Below, piece after piece: positions 35,541-46,479 of a DNA stretch of 64,000 bases. The stretch is from NCBI GenBank assembly GCA_963978545.1, contig OZ021723.1:1860001-1924000 (forward strand), in the 5' to 3' direction. Numbering within the stretch: position 1 is the first letter of the stretch; each line of letters begins with the position of its first letter. A program made the position numbers and the translations under genes. Below the pieces are notes generated by a model, which saw nothing but the letters and a program-made list of their open reading frames with translations, was not told the origin of the DNA and made no database searches. Source of the stretch: Linyphia triangularis (Eukaryota > Arthropoda > Arachnida > Araneae > Linyphiidae).

Positions 35541-36752
35541 GGAAAGCCATAAAACTTTCGCATTGATTGTAGAACAAGTTCGGTGTCTTGTTGCATATAC
35601 TTATATTAACGGAAAATTTAGTCTTGATGAGTGAGAGAGTGTGCTGAATAATTTCTCAGAAAAGTGTCTATTGCTCATAAAAAATTGTTTAAAGTTTATT
35701 AAAAAGATGACCAATAATTTTCTTTTTTCTTTATTACTGTCAGCCTTTTCTAATTTTGAGTATGACGTTGGTACAAAAATTAGAGAACTCTTCACCTAAA
35801 AATGTTCCCCACAAAAGTCTACATAATTTCAAGTGTCAAGCAAGACAGAATTGCAAACTCTTACAATCATGAATCATCCCCAAAACGAATGATATTTTTT
35901 AATTGGCGTTATTAACCCCCTTTTTCTGATTTCGTACGAATTTTGAAAATATATTTGTTTCACACAACTTTTAAGAATTTGCAAATAAACAACAACCGAA
36001 CTTTTATCCATCTCAATTAAAATAAAAGAAAGAACACTCCCAGCAAAAGGAAATCAGCTAGTCCAGTTTTGAGCGACTGTCGGCTGCCATCAACAACTAG
36101 GCCGACAGTGGAAAATATCAACAAATATACAATGCTATGTTTATTTGAATGTATATTATTGCTTAAGATCTACTCAATTAATTTGGATCGTTTGTGTTTG
36201 TTTGGTTTAATTTCCAGAGATGGTTTCAAATACACTTTTAATACACTTTAGAAATAATTAGAAAATTAATTTTTGGCACACTGTAATTTATGCTTTATAT
36301 CTAGATAGTTTATTTGGAAACAAAACATTGATGGACACTAATTGAAATAAACATATCAATAGATAAGCATTTTGTAATCATCGATACTTTTAATGTAGTA
36401 ATATTATTTGGCTAAATTAAACGTAAATGAAACAAAACTAATTGACACAAAATATCTCAATGCCAAAAAAATATTTAAATTTTTTAATTTCGAAACAGAA
36501 AACATAAATTAATGTCTTATACCATTGCTAAGATATCGTGGACTGATTATTGAATTAAGAATATTTAATTATTTAATATAAATCTACCCAATTTCAATCA
36601 CGATAATAACCCACAAAAATAATCTCAATAAAAAATAATAATAAAAAAAAAGAGTTTAAACAAATTTTTTAGAATTTTCAATATATAGGAATACCATGTG
36701 TTGAATTAGTTGAATGCTATGAAAATGCCCATTCATGCACATAACTACACAA
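35541..36752. other. AT-rich, no feature
   Basis: Nothing recognised. The frame at 36069-36251 has no motif. Confidence 0.45.
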
Positions 36753-37130
36753 TCTCTAATATATATAAAATCCAACGTCTGTCTGTATGCATGAACGGCT
36801 ATAACTAAAGATCTACTGAACCGATATGGATAAAATTTATGTCTATTGGCAGATTATTGAATGCAGATTCGACAGAGTACACTTTTATTACACTATAATT
36901 ACACAATGAACAGTAATTACTTACCCATAAAAATTAATTTTTGCCGTATTGCCGTCTATGTTTTAATTATGTCCGAGTAAAAAGTTTTTTCGGAAATGAA
37001 ACAATGTTGGCAACAGTTTAAAGTAAACAAATGACTGTTTTGAATTTCAAACGTGTTTATCGTCCTCACCCGGAGAAAGCATTGAAATGGCAACTTCACA
37101 AAATTCCTCCTGCACCGAAATGATTTAATT
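36753..37130 (+). mobile_element. Helitron-like 5' region, copy 1
   Basis: TCTCTAATATATATAAAATC preceded by A, followed by CCAACGTCTGTCTGT, is the typical 5' terminus of arthropod Helitrons (TC start after an A/T target). The following 300 bp recur at about 50103-50400 (CGGAACCAATTTGGATAAAG-type text, GCCGTCTATG). No Rep/helicase coding found. Confidence 0.5.
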
Positions 37131-37424
37131 TCTCAAGCATAAATGAACCAGGGTAAAGAAAAATAACGTGTTTTTTTTTTTTTTTTTTTTTTTTTCTTTA
37201 ACGGGTTCTTTTAATAATCCTTTTCTAATTACATGTATACATATTTATAAATAAAATTTGACTTCTTGACCTTAACTAAAATAATTAATGTTCAGGTAAA
37301 TAATAATACTCCTTCTGAAAATAATTTAAACTAAGTAAATAAACAATTGGTACTTACGTGAACATTCGAATCATGTTTCATATTAACATTATATTTAGAG
37401 GTAAAATTTTTTAAATTCAATGTA

Positions 37425-38724
37425 TCTATAATAATAAAACAAGCTCTGTGTGTGTTTGTGACTCTGTAGATCTATAGACACCTACTTAAAATTGGAGTAG
37501 AGTTCTAAACTTTTCAACATTAGAAGTTTTGGCATTCTAATTGTATACATATTAAACAAAATGATAAAATTTAAATTAGTTCTTTTATAATTTTTTTTTT
37601 TTTTTTTTTTCAACCAAGTGACTACAAACAGAGATACAGCTCCGAAACTTTCAACATAAGTAGTTTTAGCCTTCTAATTGTATACATGTTAAACAAAATA
37701 TTAAAATTTTTATTAGTTAGTTTTTAATTAATTCTCATAATTAACAATTTTTTTTACAAAACGACTTCCATTAGGGCTACAGCTCTGAAATTTTCAGCAA
37801 ATGTAGTTTTGGCTTTCTAATTGGATTTTTGAAAAACAGAATTTCAAAATTTTATTTAGTTTTTTTTTTTTTTTTTTTAATTAATAAATATTTTACAAAA
37901 CGATTTCTAATGGGCCTACATCTCTAATATTTCCCACTATAAGTAATCTTGACCTTCTAATAGGACTTTTGGGAAACAGAATTTTTAATTTTTACTTAGT
38001 TATTTTTTAATTATTTTTTTTAATTAATACATATTTTACAAAACGATTTCTAATAGGGCTGCAGATCTGAAATTTTCAACATAAGTAGTTGTGACCTTAT
38101 AATTGGACTTTTTAAAAACAGAATTTTAAAATTTTATTTGTTTTTTTAATTAACTTTTTTTATTAACAAATATTTTTCAAAGCGATTTCTAATTGACTAC
38201 AGTATTGAAATTTTCAACACAAGTAATTTCGGCCTTCTAATTGGACATTTGACAAAAAGAATGTTAAAATTTGAATGTGTTTATTAATTAGCTTTTTTAA
38301 TTAGTTTTTTTTAATTAATATTATGGCCTTATGATTTTGCTTTTTTACAAACATCGCGTGTTAAAATTTTCTTAAAGGGATGTTGTATTATTGTATTAAC
38401 GGGGAATATTTTTTTTTCTTGACATGGGAGAGGCTTCTAATATTAAGGCTTTACGTAGCAATTAGATTTTAGTGAGTGAAGCGAGCTTATGTTTACGCAG
38501 CAATGAACCTTTCAGCGAGCGAAATAAACCTGTGCTTATGTGTCAATAAACTTTTCAGCAAACGAAGCGAGCTCGATTTTGCTTAACGTTGAACCTTCTT
38601 GCGAGCAAAGCGCCAAAAACTGGGACCTATACACCAATGACGGACTTCTGCTACGCGAGGCCTCACAGCTAGCTAAAATATTGCACTTGTTAAATTTCGT
38701 AGCGAAGCACGGGTATTCAGCTAG
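37425..38724 (+). mobile_element. Helitron-like element with internal tandem repeats
   Basis: The 5' end A|TCTATAATAATAAAAC and 3' end GCGAAGCACGGGTATTCAG-CTAG|T fit the Helitron pattern: TC start, CTRR end, insertion between A and T, GC-rich hairpin-capable sequence just before the end. The interior contains about six diverged tandem units of 115-150 bp, each with a variant of CAAAACGATTTCTAATAGG, GAAATTTTCAACATAAGTAG and CCTTCTAATTGGAC. No Rep/helicase gene, so it is non-autonomous. An inverted relative lies at 45369-46479. Confidence 0.75.
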
Positions 38725-39829
38725 TAAATAAATATAATGCAAAATGGCATAGTTTTTAACAACAACGTTAAGACGCTATTTTGCGTTCTCGTAAAATTAT
38801 TGACCACTCAATAAACTACTTGGGTTTCACATTTCTACAATACAATACTGAATCAATGAAATAACTAAAAAATTGTGTTGGAACTATTTATGTAATGATT
38901 TAATTTCATTATCAAATTTCTTGATGTTTCATATAAGACTTCTCCCACAAACAAACAAATTGCGATAGTAACAAAATTGTGATTCTTATTGCATCTGACC
39001 TTTGTCACGTACATAAGCGCACTGTTTTATAACTCAATGTACAAGCATTTTTGCCACTATGTACATCAATCATAAATTATGGGTCACTGAAAGCTCTTTC
39101 AAAGTACTAAATAAATAAGAACGTCATCCGAAATACTACATAAACAGGAAAATATCCAAAAAGATAACTAAATAGAAACATATCCAAAAAGATACTACAT
39201 AAATAGGAACATATCCAAAGAGACACTAAATTAGAGGGATGTCAAGCGAAAAGTACTCCTTTTTACCAATTATAAAGGTTTTGCTATAAAAATCTATATA
39301 TTAAAAATGTAAATGCTCAGTCGTAAGTTCTAAAGGAATTGTCTAAAGAAGTTTGTATGAAAACAAACCGGCTCCATTTAAAGAAAATATGTAAATACTT
39401 CAGAAATATACACAATTTCTTTACTTCTGATTGTATAGCACGTTTTAAAAATTTGCTGTGATAAAATACTGATATTTGACAGTAAGCTTTTTGATGGTTT
39501 TAGGAAAGTACTCGTGAAAATTGTGTATTCTATAAAATTATTCTAACAGCTCGATATAAATTTTTAAACAAATATGTGACAAAATCTAAATTGTACAACA
39601 GATATTTATTTGAGGGTTTTACATTACCCTATCGGAATAATCATTTAAAGTGTGTAATATACTTGGTAAAATGTGTAATTTTTTTATAAAACAAATGGAC
39701 AATAATTTTATATAATTTATAAAAAAAAACTTTTCGCTATTGTCCTAAATGTTTTATTGTGCTGTAGAAAAAAATAAAACCTTTATGCAATGACTTTTTG
39801 TACCATGTATATAGATAATATATATATAT
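38725..39829. other. AT-rich with minisatellite
   Basis: A ~30-bp minisatellite (units like ACATATCCAAAAAGATACTA) lies at about 39105-39237. The rest to the LTR element has no feature; a TA-rich run at 39810-39829 forms the insertion target. Confidence 0.55.
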
Positions 39830-40295
39830 TGTTGCACAAATTGTCTGTATATATTGTAAATAGTGACGTATTATTTCAAAATTCTATTGTAATTTATTTT
39901 TATCCAATTTTATTTAGTAATTAATAGCGATTATACAAGTTAGAAAAAGGTGGCAACACCTAAAGTAATCGAGAAGTTTCGAGATATTTCGTTTCCGATA
40001 AATTGGCTGGAAATTTCGAGAATGTCTCACGCGCTTGTATATAAGAGACTGGAGAACGGGGAAGTTTTCAGATTGACTTCGGATTTCGTTGAAAGCTGAT
40101 CGCTTTGTTGACCTATTGGAGTGCGCTTGTATAATCGCTGAATTCGAAGTTATTTTTGTTGAAGCTTGTGTTGAAGCTTGAGAGTAGTTAAACTGTTGAC
40201 TGTGAATAGATTTTGTGAGTTTTCTGAAGAGAGAATAAATACTTTTAAACCGTGAAAACTGTGCCATCATTGCCTCAGTGGAAAAATTCGTAACA
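39830..40295 (+). repeat. 5' LTR
   Basis: TG...CA-type ends (TGTTGCACAAA ... TCGTAACA). A TATA-like TATATAA lies at 40038-40044, and AATAAA at 40234-40239 is a plausible polyadenylation signal. Antisense frames over this LTR and its partner (such as 40483-39914 and 43339-42983) are the same sequence read backwards and are not genes. Confidence 0.93.
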
Positions 40296-40296
40296 G

Positions 40297-40314
40297 TGGT
40301 GTCAGAAGTGGGAT
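40297..40314 (+). other. Primer-binding site, tRNA-Leu type
   Basis: TGGTGTCAGAAGTGGGAT starts one base after the LTR. It is complementary to a leucine-tRNA 3' end including CCA (TGG followed by TGTCAGAAGTGGGAT). The tRNA identity comes from known animal tRNA-Leu 3' ends. Confidence 0.8.
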
Positions 40315-40327
40315 CTCGTAATTTTGA

Positions 40328-42838
40328 ATGCCGACAACTAGAGGAATGATGGAAGACCAAATGAAGCAGTTGATGGAAATGATTGCTGGAATGAAGGCCC
40401 AACAAGAATCCACTGCCGCCGAAATGAAAGCCCGCCAAGAAACGACTAACGCTGAACTCGCCGCCGCAATCACCGCCAGCCAAGAAGCGACATCATCGGA
40501 TATTAAAGCTTTAGCATCCAAGCAAGAATCATCTTCTGCGTCCGTTGATAGATTTATGGAGCGCACAGAGAGTGTTCTTCAATCAATGAAGGCGGATATT
40601 TTGGATGTCAGAGAAGATCTTAAGACAGTGAGAAATGACGTTGAAGAAAAAGTTTCCACCGTGCAAGAAAAAGTTTCCATTGTGCAAGAAAAAGTTTCCA
40701 CTGTGCAAGAAAAAGTTTCCACCATGCAAGAAAAAGTTTCCACCTTAAAGGAAGAGCAAGATAGATTCATTGACGTTGTTGAAGAAAGGCTGCGAAAAAT
40801 GGAAACGCGTGAGGCTGTGGCCATAGCTTCCCCTAATTGGGATAACGCTTCCATCCCCTTTATGGCGCCGCGCTCTAACATCAAAGTGGCCCCTTTTGAT
40901 GGGAAGTCGTCTTGGCGCGTTTATCAAACGCAATTTGAAATGATTGCTTCTGCGAATGGTTGGGACGATACTTCGAAGGCATTCCATCTCGCAGCATCTC
41001 TTCGAGGTGAAGCTGCTGACATTTTACAGACACTACCTGAAGAGAAGCGGGGAGAATTCGTGGCGCTGGCAAATGCGTTGGAGTTAAGGTTTGGGGAGCA
41101 GCATCTAAAGGATTACAACAGACTGCAATTGAGAGTGAGACAGCAGAAGGCCAATGAAACTCTTCAAGAATTGGCATCGGATATAGAAAGACTGTCGCTC
41201 CTCGCTTTCCCTGACTGTCCCCCGGATGTACGAGACGATCTTTCTCTGCAGTTTTTCATCGACGCTATTCAAGATCCCGATGTGCAGCAGGCGGTAAGGT
41301 TATCCCAAAACAAAAACCTGAAGTCGGCCCTCGTGTACGCCATGAGAGTGGAAGCCGCGCAGCTAGCTTCTGGAAAAGACCGACGATATGTGCGTGGTGC
41401 ATTAGCCGAGGATTCTTCTGACTTTGTCACCAGTAAGCTTCGAGAACTGGAAAGCAAAATTGATAGAATGATGAGAAGCTATCCCGGAGCCAGGGATCGA
41501 AGGACCAGAGTCGTTTGCTGGCACTGCAAACGGGAAGGGCATCTACGACGAAACTGCCTTGATTTGAAAAAGAGAAGGGATAACACTACCACGGATTCTC
41601 CACAACTGAATCTAAGAAGATGTCATCTCGCAGGGCAGAAGCTGCAATGTAGAACAGGTGAAGCCCCTACCAGTCGTTTCCACGTTTCATCCCGACAAGG
41701 AGGAAACCAGGGTTTATTCGTGAAGGGGGAGATCAACGGAACTCCATGTAGTCTAATCGTCGATTCGGGAGCGAACGTAACGATCGTAAGGACGGACGTG
41801 GCTCGTCGCCTGAACAGCCGACTCCTCTACACAGCGCCCTCTGTTTCTCTACAAACTGTGTCTGGTGGTAATATCTCTGTTCATGGGAAATTGCAAGTGG
41901 ACATTGCCCTTGGATTTAACACCTACAAGCACACCGTTTATGTTGCCGAAATTGTAGATCCGTGCATTCTCGGACTAGACTTTTTGAAGAAAAATGGAAT
42001 TACGCTGAATTTTGAGAAAAGCAAGCTGCAAACATGGAGAGGGGAAGTTCCTTTGCACGATCTAGACATGAAAGAGCTGTGCGTATATCGGATTGTAGCT
42101 CATGAAGACAATGTCATAGAGAATGCTGAAGAGTCCACATCTATGAAAAGTACCTCTCCAACCTCGGAAAGAGAACCGAAGAAAGCGACGTTGATGAAAC
42201 CCTCCCAGGAAGTGGTTCATGTGGAAATGGACAAAGTTAGTGAAGAGGGAATCGACATCCGTGCTCCTGTTACAAGCATCGAACGGAGGTCCCGGGATCT
42301 ATCAGCTGCACCCGCGGATGATTCGGACGCAATCTCAAAATCATATAATCAGCAAGACGGGGATCAGAAACTTTCACCGCTTCTGTTGGCATACGGGAGT
42401 GCAACTCACGAGACCACCGGATTTTCTCCATCTCTAACGATGTTTGGAAGAGACCTTAGGCTCCCCAGCAACCTCCTCTTTGGACGACCACCGGACACCC
42501 CTTCCTCGCCTGTCCAGTATCTAGATGATCTGCAGGCATGTTTGGAAGCCGTACATCGGTTCGCCAGAGAGAGAAACAACATCATGACGGAGCGCATGAA
42601 GATCCGGTACTATGCCAAGGCCATGGACTGTTCATTCCAGGAAGGTGACAAGGTGTGGTTATGGAATCCTAAACGTCGGAAAGGACTCTCCCCTAAGCTC
42701 CAGACGAACTGGGAAGGGCCGTATGTGGTCCTTAAGAAGATCAACGACGTCGTGGTAAGGATTCAACGGACACCCTCCTGTAAACCTAGAGTTGTACATA
42801 ACAATAGACTAGCCCCATATTATAGTAGAAGTGATTGA
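40328..42838 (+). CDS. Gag-protease-integrase-tail polyprotein of the LTR element
   Basis: An 836-residue ORF whose ATG lies just after the primer-binding site. Residues 1-160 are coiled-coil-like, with five consecutive heptads of EKVSTVQ type at 107-141. Residues about 175-350 are Gag-like (VAPFDGKSSWRVYQTQFE, the usual retrotransposon Gag start). A CCHC zinc knuckle follows at C397, C400, H405, C410 (CWHCKREGHLRRNC). The aspartic protease has the active-site motif IVDSGANVTIV (D479) and ILGLDFL at 547-553. After a linker, from about residue 675 the protein is integrase C-terminal sequence (HETTGFSPS, MFGRDLRLP), ending in a GPY/F-type module (NWEGPYVVLKKINDVVVRI) and a VVHNNRLAPY tail. Between about 654 and 676 the whole RT, RNase H and integrase zinc/DDE core are missing, yet the frame is intact, so the deletion is in frame. 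It cannot copy itself but could form particles. Confidence 0.93.
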   Translation: MPTTRGMMEDQMKQLMEMIAGMKAQQESTAAEMKARQETTNAELAAAITASQEATSSDIKALASKQESSSASVDRFMERTESVLQSMKADILDVREDLKTVRNDVEEKVSTVQEKVSIVQEKVSTVQEKVSTMQEKVSTLKEEQDRFIDVVEERLRKMETREAVAIASPNWDNASIPFMAPRSNIKVAPFDGKSSWRVYQTQFEMIASANGWDDTSKAFHLAASLRGEAADILQTLPEEKRGEFVALANALELRFGEQHLKDYNRLQLRVRQQKANETLQELASDIERLSLLAFPDCPPDVRDDLSLQFFIDAIQDPDVQQAVRLSQNKNLKSALVYAMRVEAAQLASGKDRRYVRGALAEDSSDFVTSKLRELESKIDRMMRSYPGARDRRTRVVCWHCKREGHLRRNCLDLKKRRDNTTTDSPQLNLRRCHLAGQKLQCRTGEAPTSRFHVSSRQGGNQGLFVKGEINGTPCSLIVDSGANVTIVRTDVARRLNSRLLYTAPSVSLQTVSGGNISVHGKLQVDIALGFNTYKHTVYVAEIVDPCILGLDFLKKNGITLNFEKSKLQTWRGEVPLHDLDMKELCVYRIVAHEDNVIENAEESTSMKSTSPTSEREPKKATLMKPSQEVVHVEMDKVSEEGIDIRAPVTSIERRSRDLSAAPADDSDAISKSYNQQDGDQKLSPLLLAYGSATHETTGFSPSLTMFGRDLRLPSNLLFGRPPDTPSSPVQYLDDLQACLEAVHRFARERNNIMTERMKIRYYAKAMDCSFQEGDKVWLWNPKRRKGLSPKLQTNWEGPYVVLKKINDVVVRIQRTPSCKPRVVHNNRLAPYYSRSD
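40646..40750 (+). repeat. 21-bp tandem repeat encoding coiled-coil heptads
   Basis: Five units of GAAAAAGTTTCCACYGTGCAA, each encoding EKVSTVQ, EKVSIVQ, EKVSTVQ, EKVSTMQ and EKVSTLK. The near-identical DNA shows recent expansion. The 7-residue period fits extension of a coiled coil without breaking register. Confidence 0.93.
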
Positions 42839-42885
42839 ATTGCCTTTCCTCTTAAGGACTTCACTGCCCGGGACGTGCAGTCTTT

Positions 42886-42898
42886 AAGAAGGGGGAAA
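42886..42898 (+). other. Polypurine tract
   Basis: AAGAAGGGGGAAA directly precedes the 3' LTR at 42899, the expected position for the plus-strand primer. Confidence 0.9.
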
Positions 42899-43364
42899 TG
42901 TTGCACAAATTGTCTGTATATATTGTAAATAGTGACGTATTATTTCAAAATTCTATTGTAATTTATTTTTATCCAATTTTATTTAGTAATTAATAGCGAT
43001 TATACAAGTTAGAAAAAGGTGGCAACACCTAAAGTAATCGAGAAGTTTCGAGATATTTCGTTTCCGATAAATTGGCTGGAAATTTCGAGAATGTCTCACG
43101 CGCTTGTATATAAGAGACTGGAGAACGGGGAAGTTTTCAGATTGACTTCGGATTTCGTTGAAAGCTGATCGCTTTGTTGACCTATTGGAGTGCGCTTGTA
43201 TAATCGCTGAATTCGAAGTTATTTTTGTTGAAGCTTGTGTTGAAGCTTGAGAGTAGTTAAACTGTTGACTGTGAATAGATTTTGTGAGTTTTCTGAAGAG
43301 AGAATAAATACTTTTAAACCGTGAAAACTGTGCCATCATTGCCTCAGTGGAAAAATTCGTAACA
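42899..43364 (+). repeat. 3' LTR
   Basis: Same length and, by eye, the same sequence as the 5' LTR. Followed immediately by ATAT and a short (TA)n run. Confidence 0.93.
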
Positions 43365-45368
43365 ATATATATATATATATATTATGTTTTAAACCAAATG
43401 CCAAAATTAAATAAAAAGTAACTCGATTAATTGTTGTAGTTATATCTGAATGATTAATTGTATATTAATAAAACAATGCGTAATTTCTTGCGTTTATTTT
43501 GTCGAACAACTATATGATACCATAAATCCGCAATTCGGAACATTTCGTATTAATAAAAGCATACGTCAAACAATCTATAATGAGTTATATTTCTTCCATT
43601 TTAATTAATGCTTCTTTTTAGAATATAAATTGTTACTATTAAGATTAAATACTAAACTTCGTTTTTCATCTTAAAACCATTTATAAAGTTTTATTACATT
43701 TGAATTTATAAATGAACTTATATTATAGGAAGAAAGAAAAAAATGATAGGGCTAAAAGTTATTAGAATTTTTTCACTCAACCTCTAATTTATTGTTTAAA
43801 ATTAAGGCATATTTTTTCTTTATCATGAGCATGAATTTTAGCATCTCTAAAAATGGCAAAAAAATAAATATCGTGAATTTAAATTAGTACATTCTTCTTT
43901 CAAATAAAAGATAATATATTTAGACATAAAGTAATGTTTCAGTGATACTATCTGTTGCAGAAGAATTGCTTTATGTTTTAAAGTTTTCAAGTTATTTCAA
44001 TGTTTTATTATTCTTTTAAAGAACTTTTATCCCAAATTGCAATATACAGCTAATTTAACAAACTTTTACATGTTTACACACTTGTGTATTTTAAAAATTA
44101 AGTGATAGCAAATTAAGCTCAATAGAGTTTAAAAGCTTAACAAAAGGGAATATGTTTTGCAGTATATCATTTGTAAAAGGATGGCCTTTTACAAAAGGAC
44201 TTTATATACAAAGGACTAGATATACGTAACTTGAGTTGAATTTAAACCACAGCACCGGGTGCTTTAAGTTAATCAATTAAACTAATTAGGTCTGATAATC
44301 CACAAAGAGAAATGTACAAGATAAATTAGGTCACGAAAACGCCTTAATTACGCTTTAAATTAAGTGCGGAATACGCTAAGCAATTCGTAAAGCTTATCTT
44401 TTCCTAAAAAAACCCTTGAAGCGTTTATCTTCCAGGAAAACAAAGAATTTAAGCATTAAAAGAAATTTTGCGCTTGAAGTAAGATGAAAAAAGAATGGCA
44501 AGGTTTGTAAAACAAAGGAATTTTAGACCGATAAGATTTGTCTAGATAGCAAAACTAAAAAGGAATGTAGCAACATGATCGATGAATATTTATTTTGAAA
44601 TAAAACATCCTACCTTCAAAACTGAGTTTAAAATAAGTAGTTGAATAACTAAAAAATAACTTTTGTGTTGAACCCTACTTTATTAATAAGTTAATTGGAA
44701 AGAAACGCAGGCTTTATTTATATATTGTTGAAAATATATCGGGTTAGTGTCATTTCAAATAAGCCAATTAAGGTATTTAAAACTATATTCCTTACGTATA
44801 TAAATATTTATACATTAGAAGTGCATTAATACTTTTGTAAATTAATTAAAATATCAAATTCATTAAATTATTTATTTAAATCATAATTTTTAGAGAAAAT
44901 GTACGAGGTTCGACCTGGTAGAAAATTCGGAGTAAATGAAAATGACACTAGTGTCTGAAAAGTATCAAAATCAATTCCAATTGATTTTGAAATCAGTTGA
45001 ATTTGAATAGTCTGTCACAAACGCATTAACATGATCATCTAAAATACTTTCAACTTATTATGATAATTGAAAAATCATTGTAAGATTGAAAGCGATTTGT
45101 TACTTTTGGTGCATTTCTCTTTTATAAGGGGAAGATTATTACTAGGGAATAATTTAAATCTTCTTTTGATATTTAATATTAATTGTAATACAATTTTTGT
45201 AGATGCATTTTACTTTAGATATATTAGGAAAATACATATTTTCTGATGAATTTAGAAACTCTAAACTTAACGTACAACTGTCCGCGAATAGTCTTCCAAA
45301 TAAAAACGAAGTACAATAAATAAACTTAAATAATTTAGGAAAAGAGATACTGGGAGAATTATACTAAA
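43365..45368. other. AT-rich, no gene recognised
   Basis: Starts with (AT)9. No repeat family or supported frame in the rest. Confidence 0.45.
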
Positions 45369-46479
45369 CTAGCTAAATACACGAAATATATATACACTAC
45401 TATATATACACTACTAATACTACGAAATTTTAACATGTGCAATATTTTAGCTGGCTGTGAGGCTTCGCTTTGCGGAAATCTGTCATTCGTGTATAGGACC
45501 CAGTTTTTGGCGCTTCTCTCGCAGGAAGGTTCATCGATACGTAAAATCGAGCTCGCTTCGTTCGCTGAAAAGTTCATGGACACACAAATACAGGCTTATT
45601 TCACTCGTTAAAAGGTTAATTGCTATGCAAGCATAGGCTCGCTTGGCTCGCTGAAAGGTTCATTGCTGCGTAAGCATAAGCTCACTTCACTCACTACAAT
45701 CTAATTGCTACGTAAAGACTTAATATTGGAAGCCTCTCCCTTGTCAAAATTCCTCGTTAATACAATAATACAAAACCCCTTTAAGATTATTTTAACACGT
45801 GTTTGTGGAAAGCAAAATTAGAGGCTAAAACTACTTATGTTGAAACTTTCAGAGATCTAGGCCTATTCAAAGTCGCATTTTGTGAAAAAATTAATTGAAA
45901 AACAAATTAAAATTTGAACATTCTTTTTGTCAGTCCAATAAGAAGGCCAAAACTCCTTGTGTTGAAAATTTCAGAAATGCAGCCCAATTAGAAATCGTTT
46001 TGTAAAATATTTGTTAATTAATTAAAAAAAAATATTTTAGATTCTGCTTTTAAAAAATCCAATTAGAAGGCCACAACTTTCAATGCTGTAGCCCTATTTG
46101 AAATCGTTTTGTAATATATATATATATATATATATATTAATTAAAGAAATTATTTAATAAAGAACTAAAAAAAAAATTTCAAATTCTGTTTTTTTTTAAG
46201 TCCAATTAGAAGGCCAAAACTACTTATGTTGAAAATTTCAGAGTTGTAGCCCTATTAGTAGTCGTTTTGTAAAATGTTTATTAATTAACTAAAAAATTTA
46301 ATTTAAAAAGAACAAAATACAAATTTTAAATTCTGTTTTTTAAAAGTCCAATTAGAAAACCAAAACTACTTATACTGAAAATTTCAGAGCTCTACTCCAA
46401 TTTTAAGTAGGTTTCTATAGATCCACAGAGCCACAGACAGACAGACAGACAGACACACAGCTTATTTTATTATTATAGG
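45369..46479 (-). mobile_element. Helitron-like element, inverted relative of 37425-38724
   Basis: On the minus strand it runs from CTATAATAATAAAATAAGC (near 46479) to AGCTAG|T (45369). Its internal tandem units match those of the forward copy (CCTATTAGAAATCGTTTTGT, TTCAACATAAGTAG in opposite orientation). The 3' tip differs: the AAGCACGGG hairpin region is replaced by TA-rich text at 45373-45425. Contains CAGA repeats (46436-46455) and a (TA)n run (46110-46136). No coding capacity seen. Confidence 0.7.

Larger units (their letters stand above)
39830..43364 (+). mobile_element. Complete-ended, non-autonomous Gypsy LTR retrotransposon
   Basis: Two 466-bp LTRs (39830-40295 and 42899-43364) that read identically by eye flank a 2.6-kb interior. 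The interior has a primer-binding site, a single ORF (40328-42838) and a polypurine tract. ATAT lies on both sides (39826-39829 and 43365-43368), consistent with a 4-bp target duplication, although it is inside a (TA)n tract. The ORF gives Gag, protease and the integrase C-terminus. Reverse transcriptase, RNase H and the integrase core are absent. Matching LTRs imply recent insertion, so a related full-length element probably mobilises it in trans. This is a retrotransposon with no envelope-like gene. Confidence 0.93.

Noticed and set aside
38536..38742. Overlapping ORFs on both strands
   Set aside because: Fall in the 3' end of a Helitron-like element and mirror each other; the same text recurs inverted at 45359-45583.
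39914..40483. 189-codon minus-strand ORF
   Set aside because: Antisense to the 5' LTR and Gag start; the shorter version at 42983-43339 is the same LTR sequence read backwards.
40579..40884. Minus-strand ORF over the heptad repeat
   Set aside because: Antisense shadow of the 21-bp repeats in Gag.
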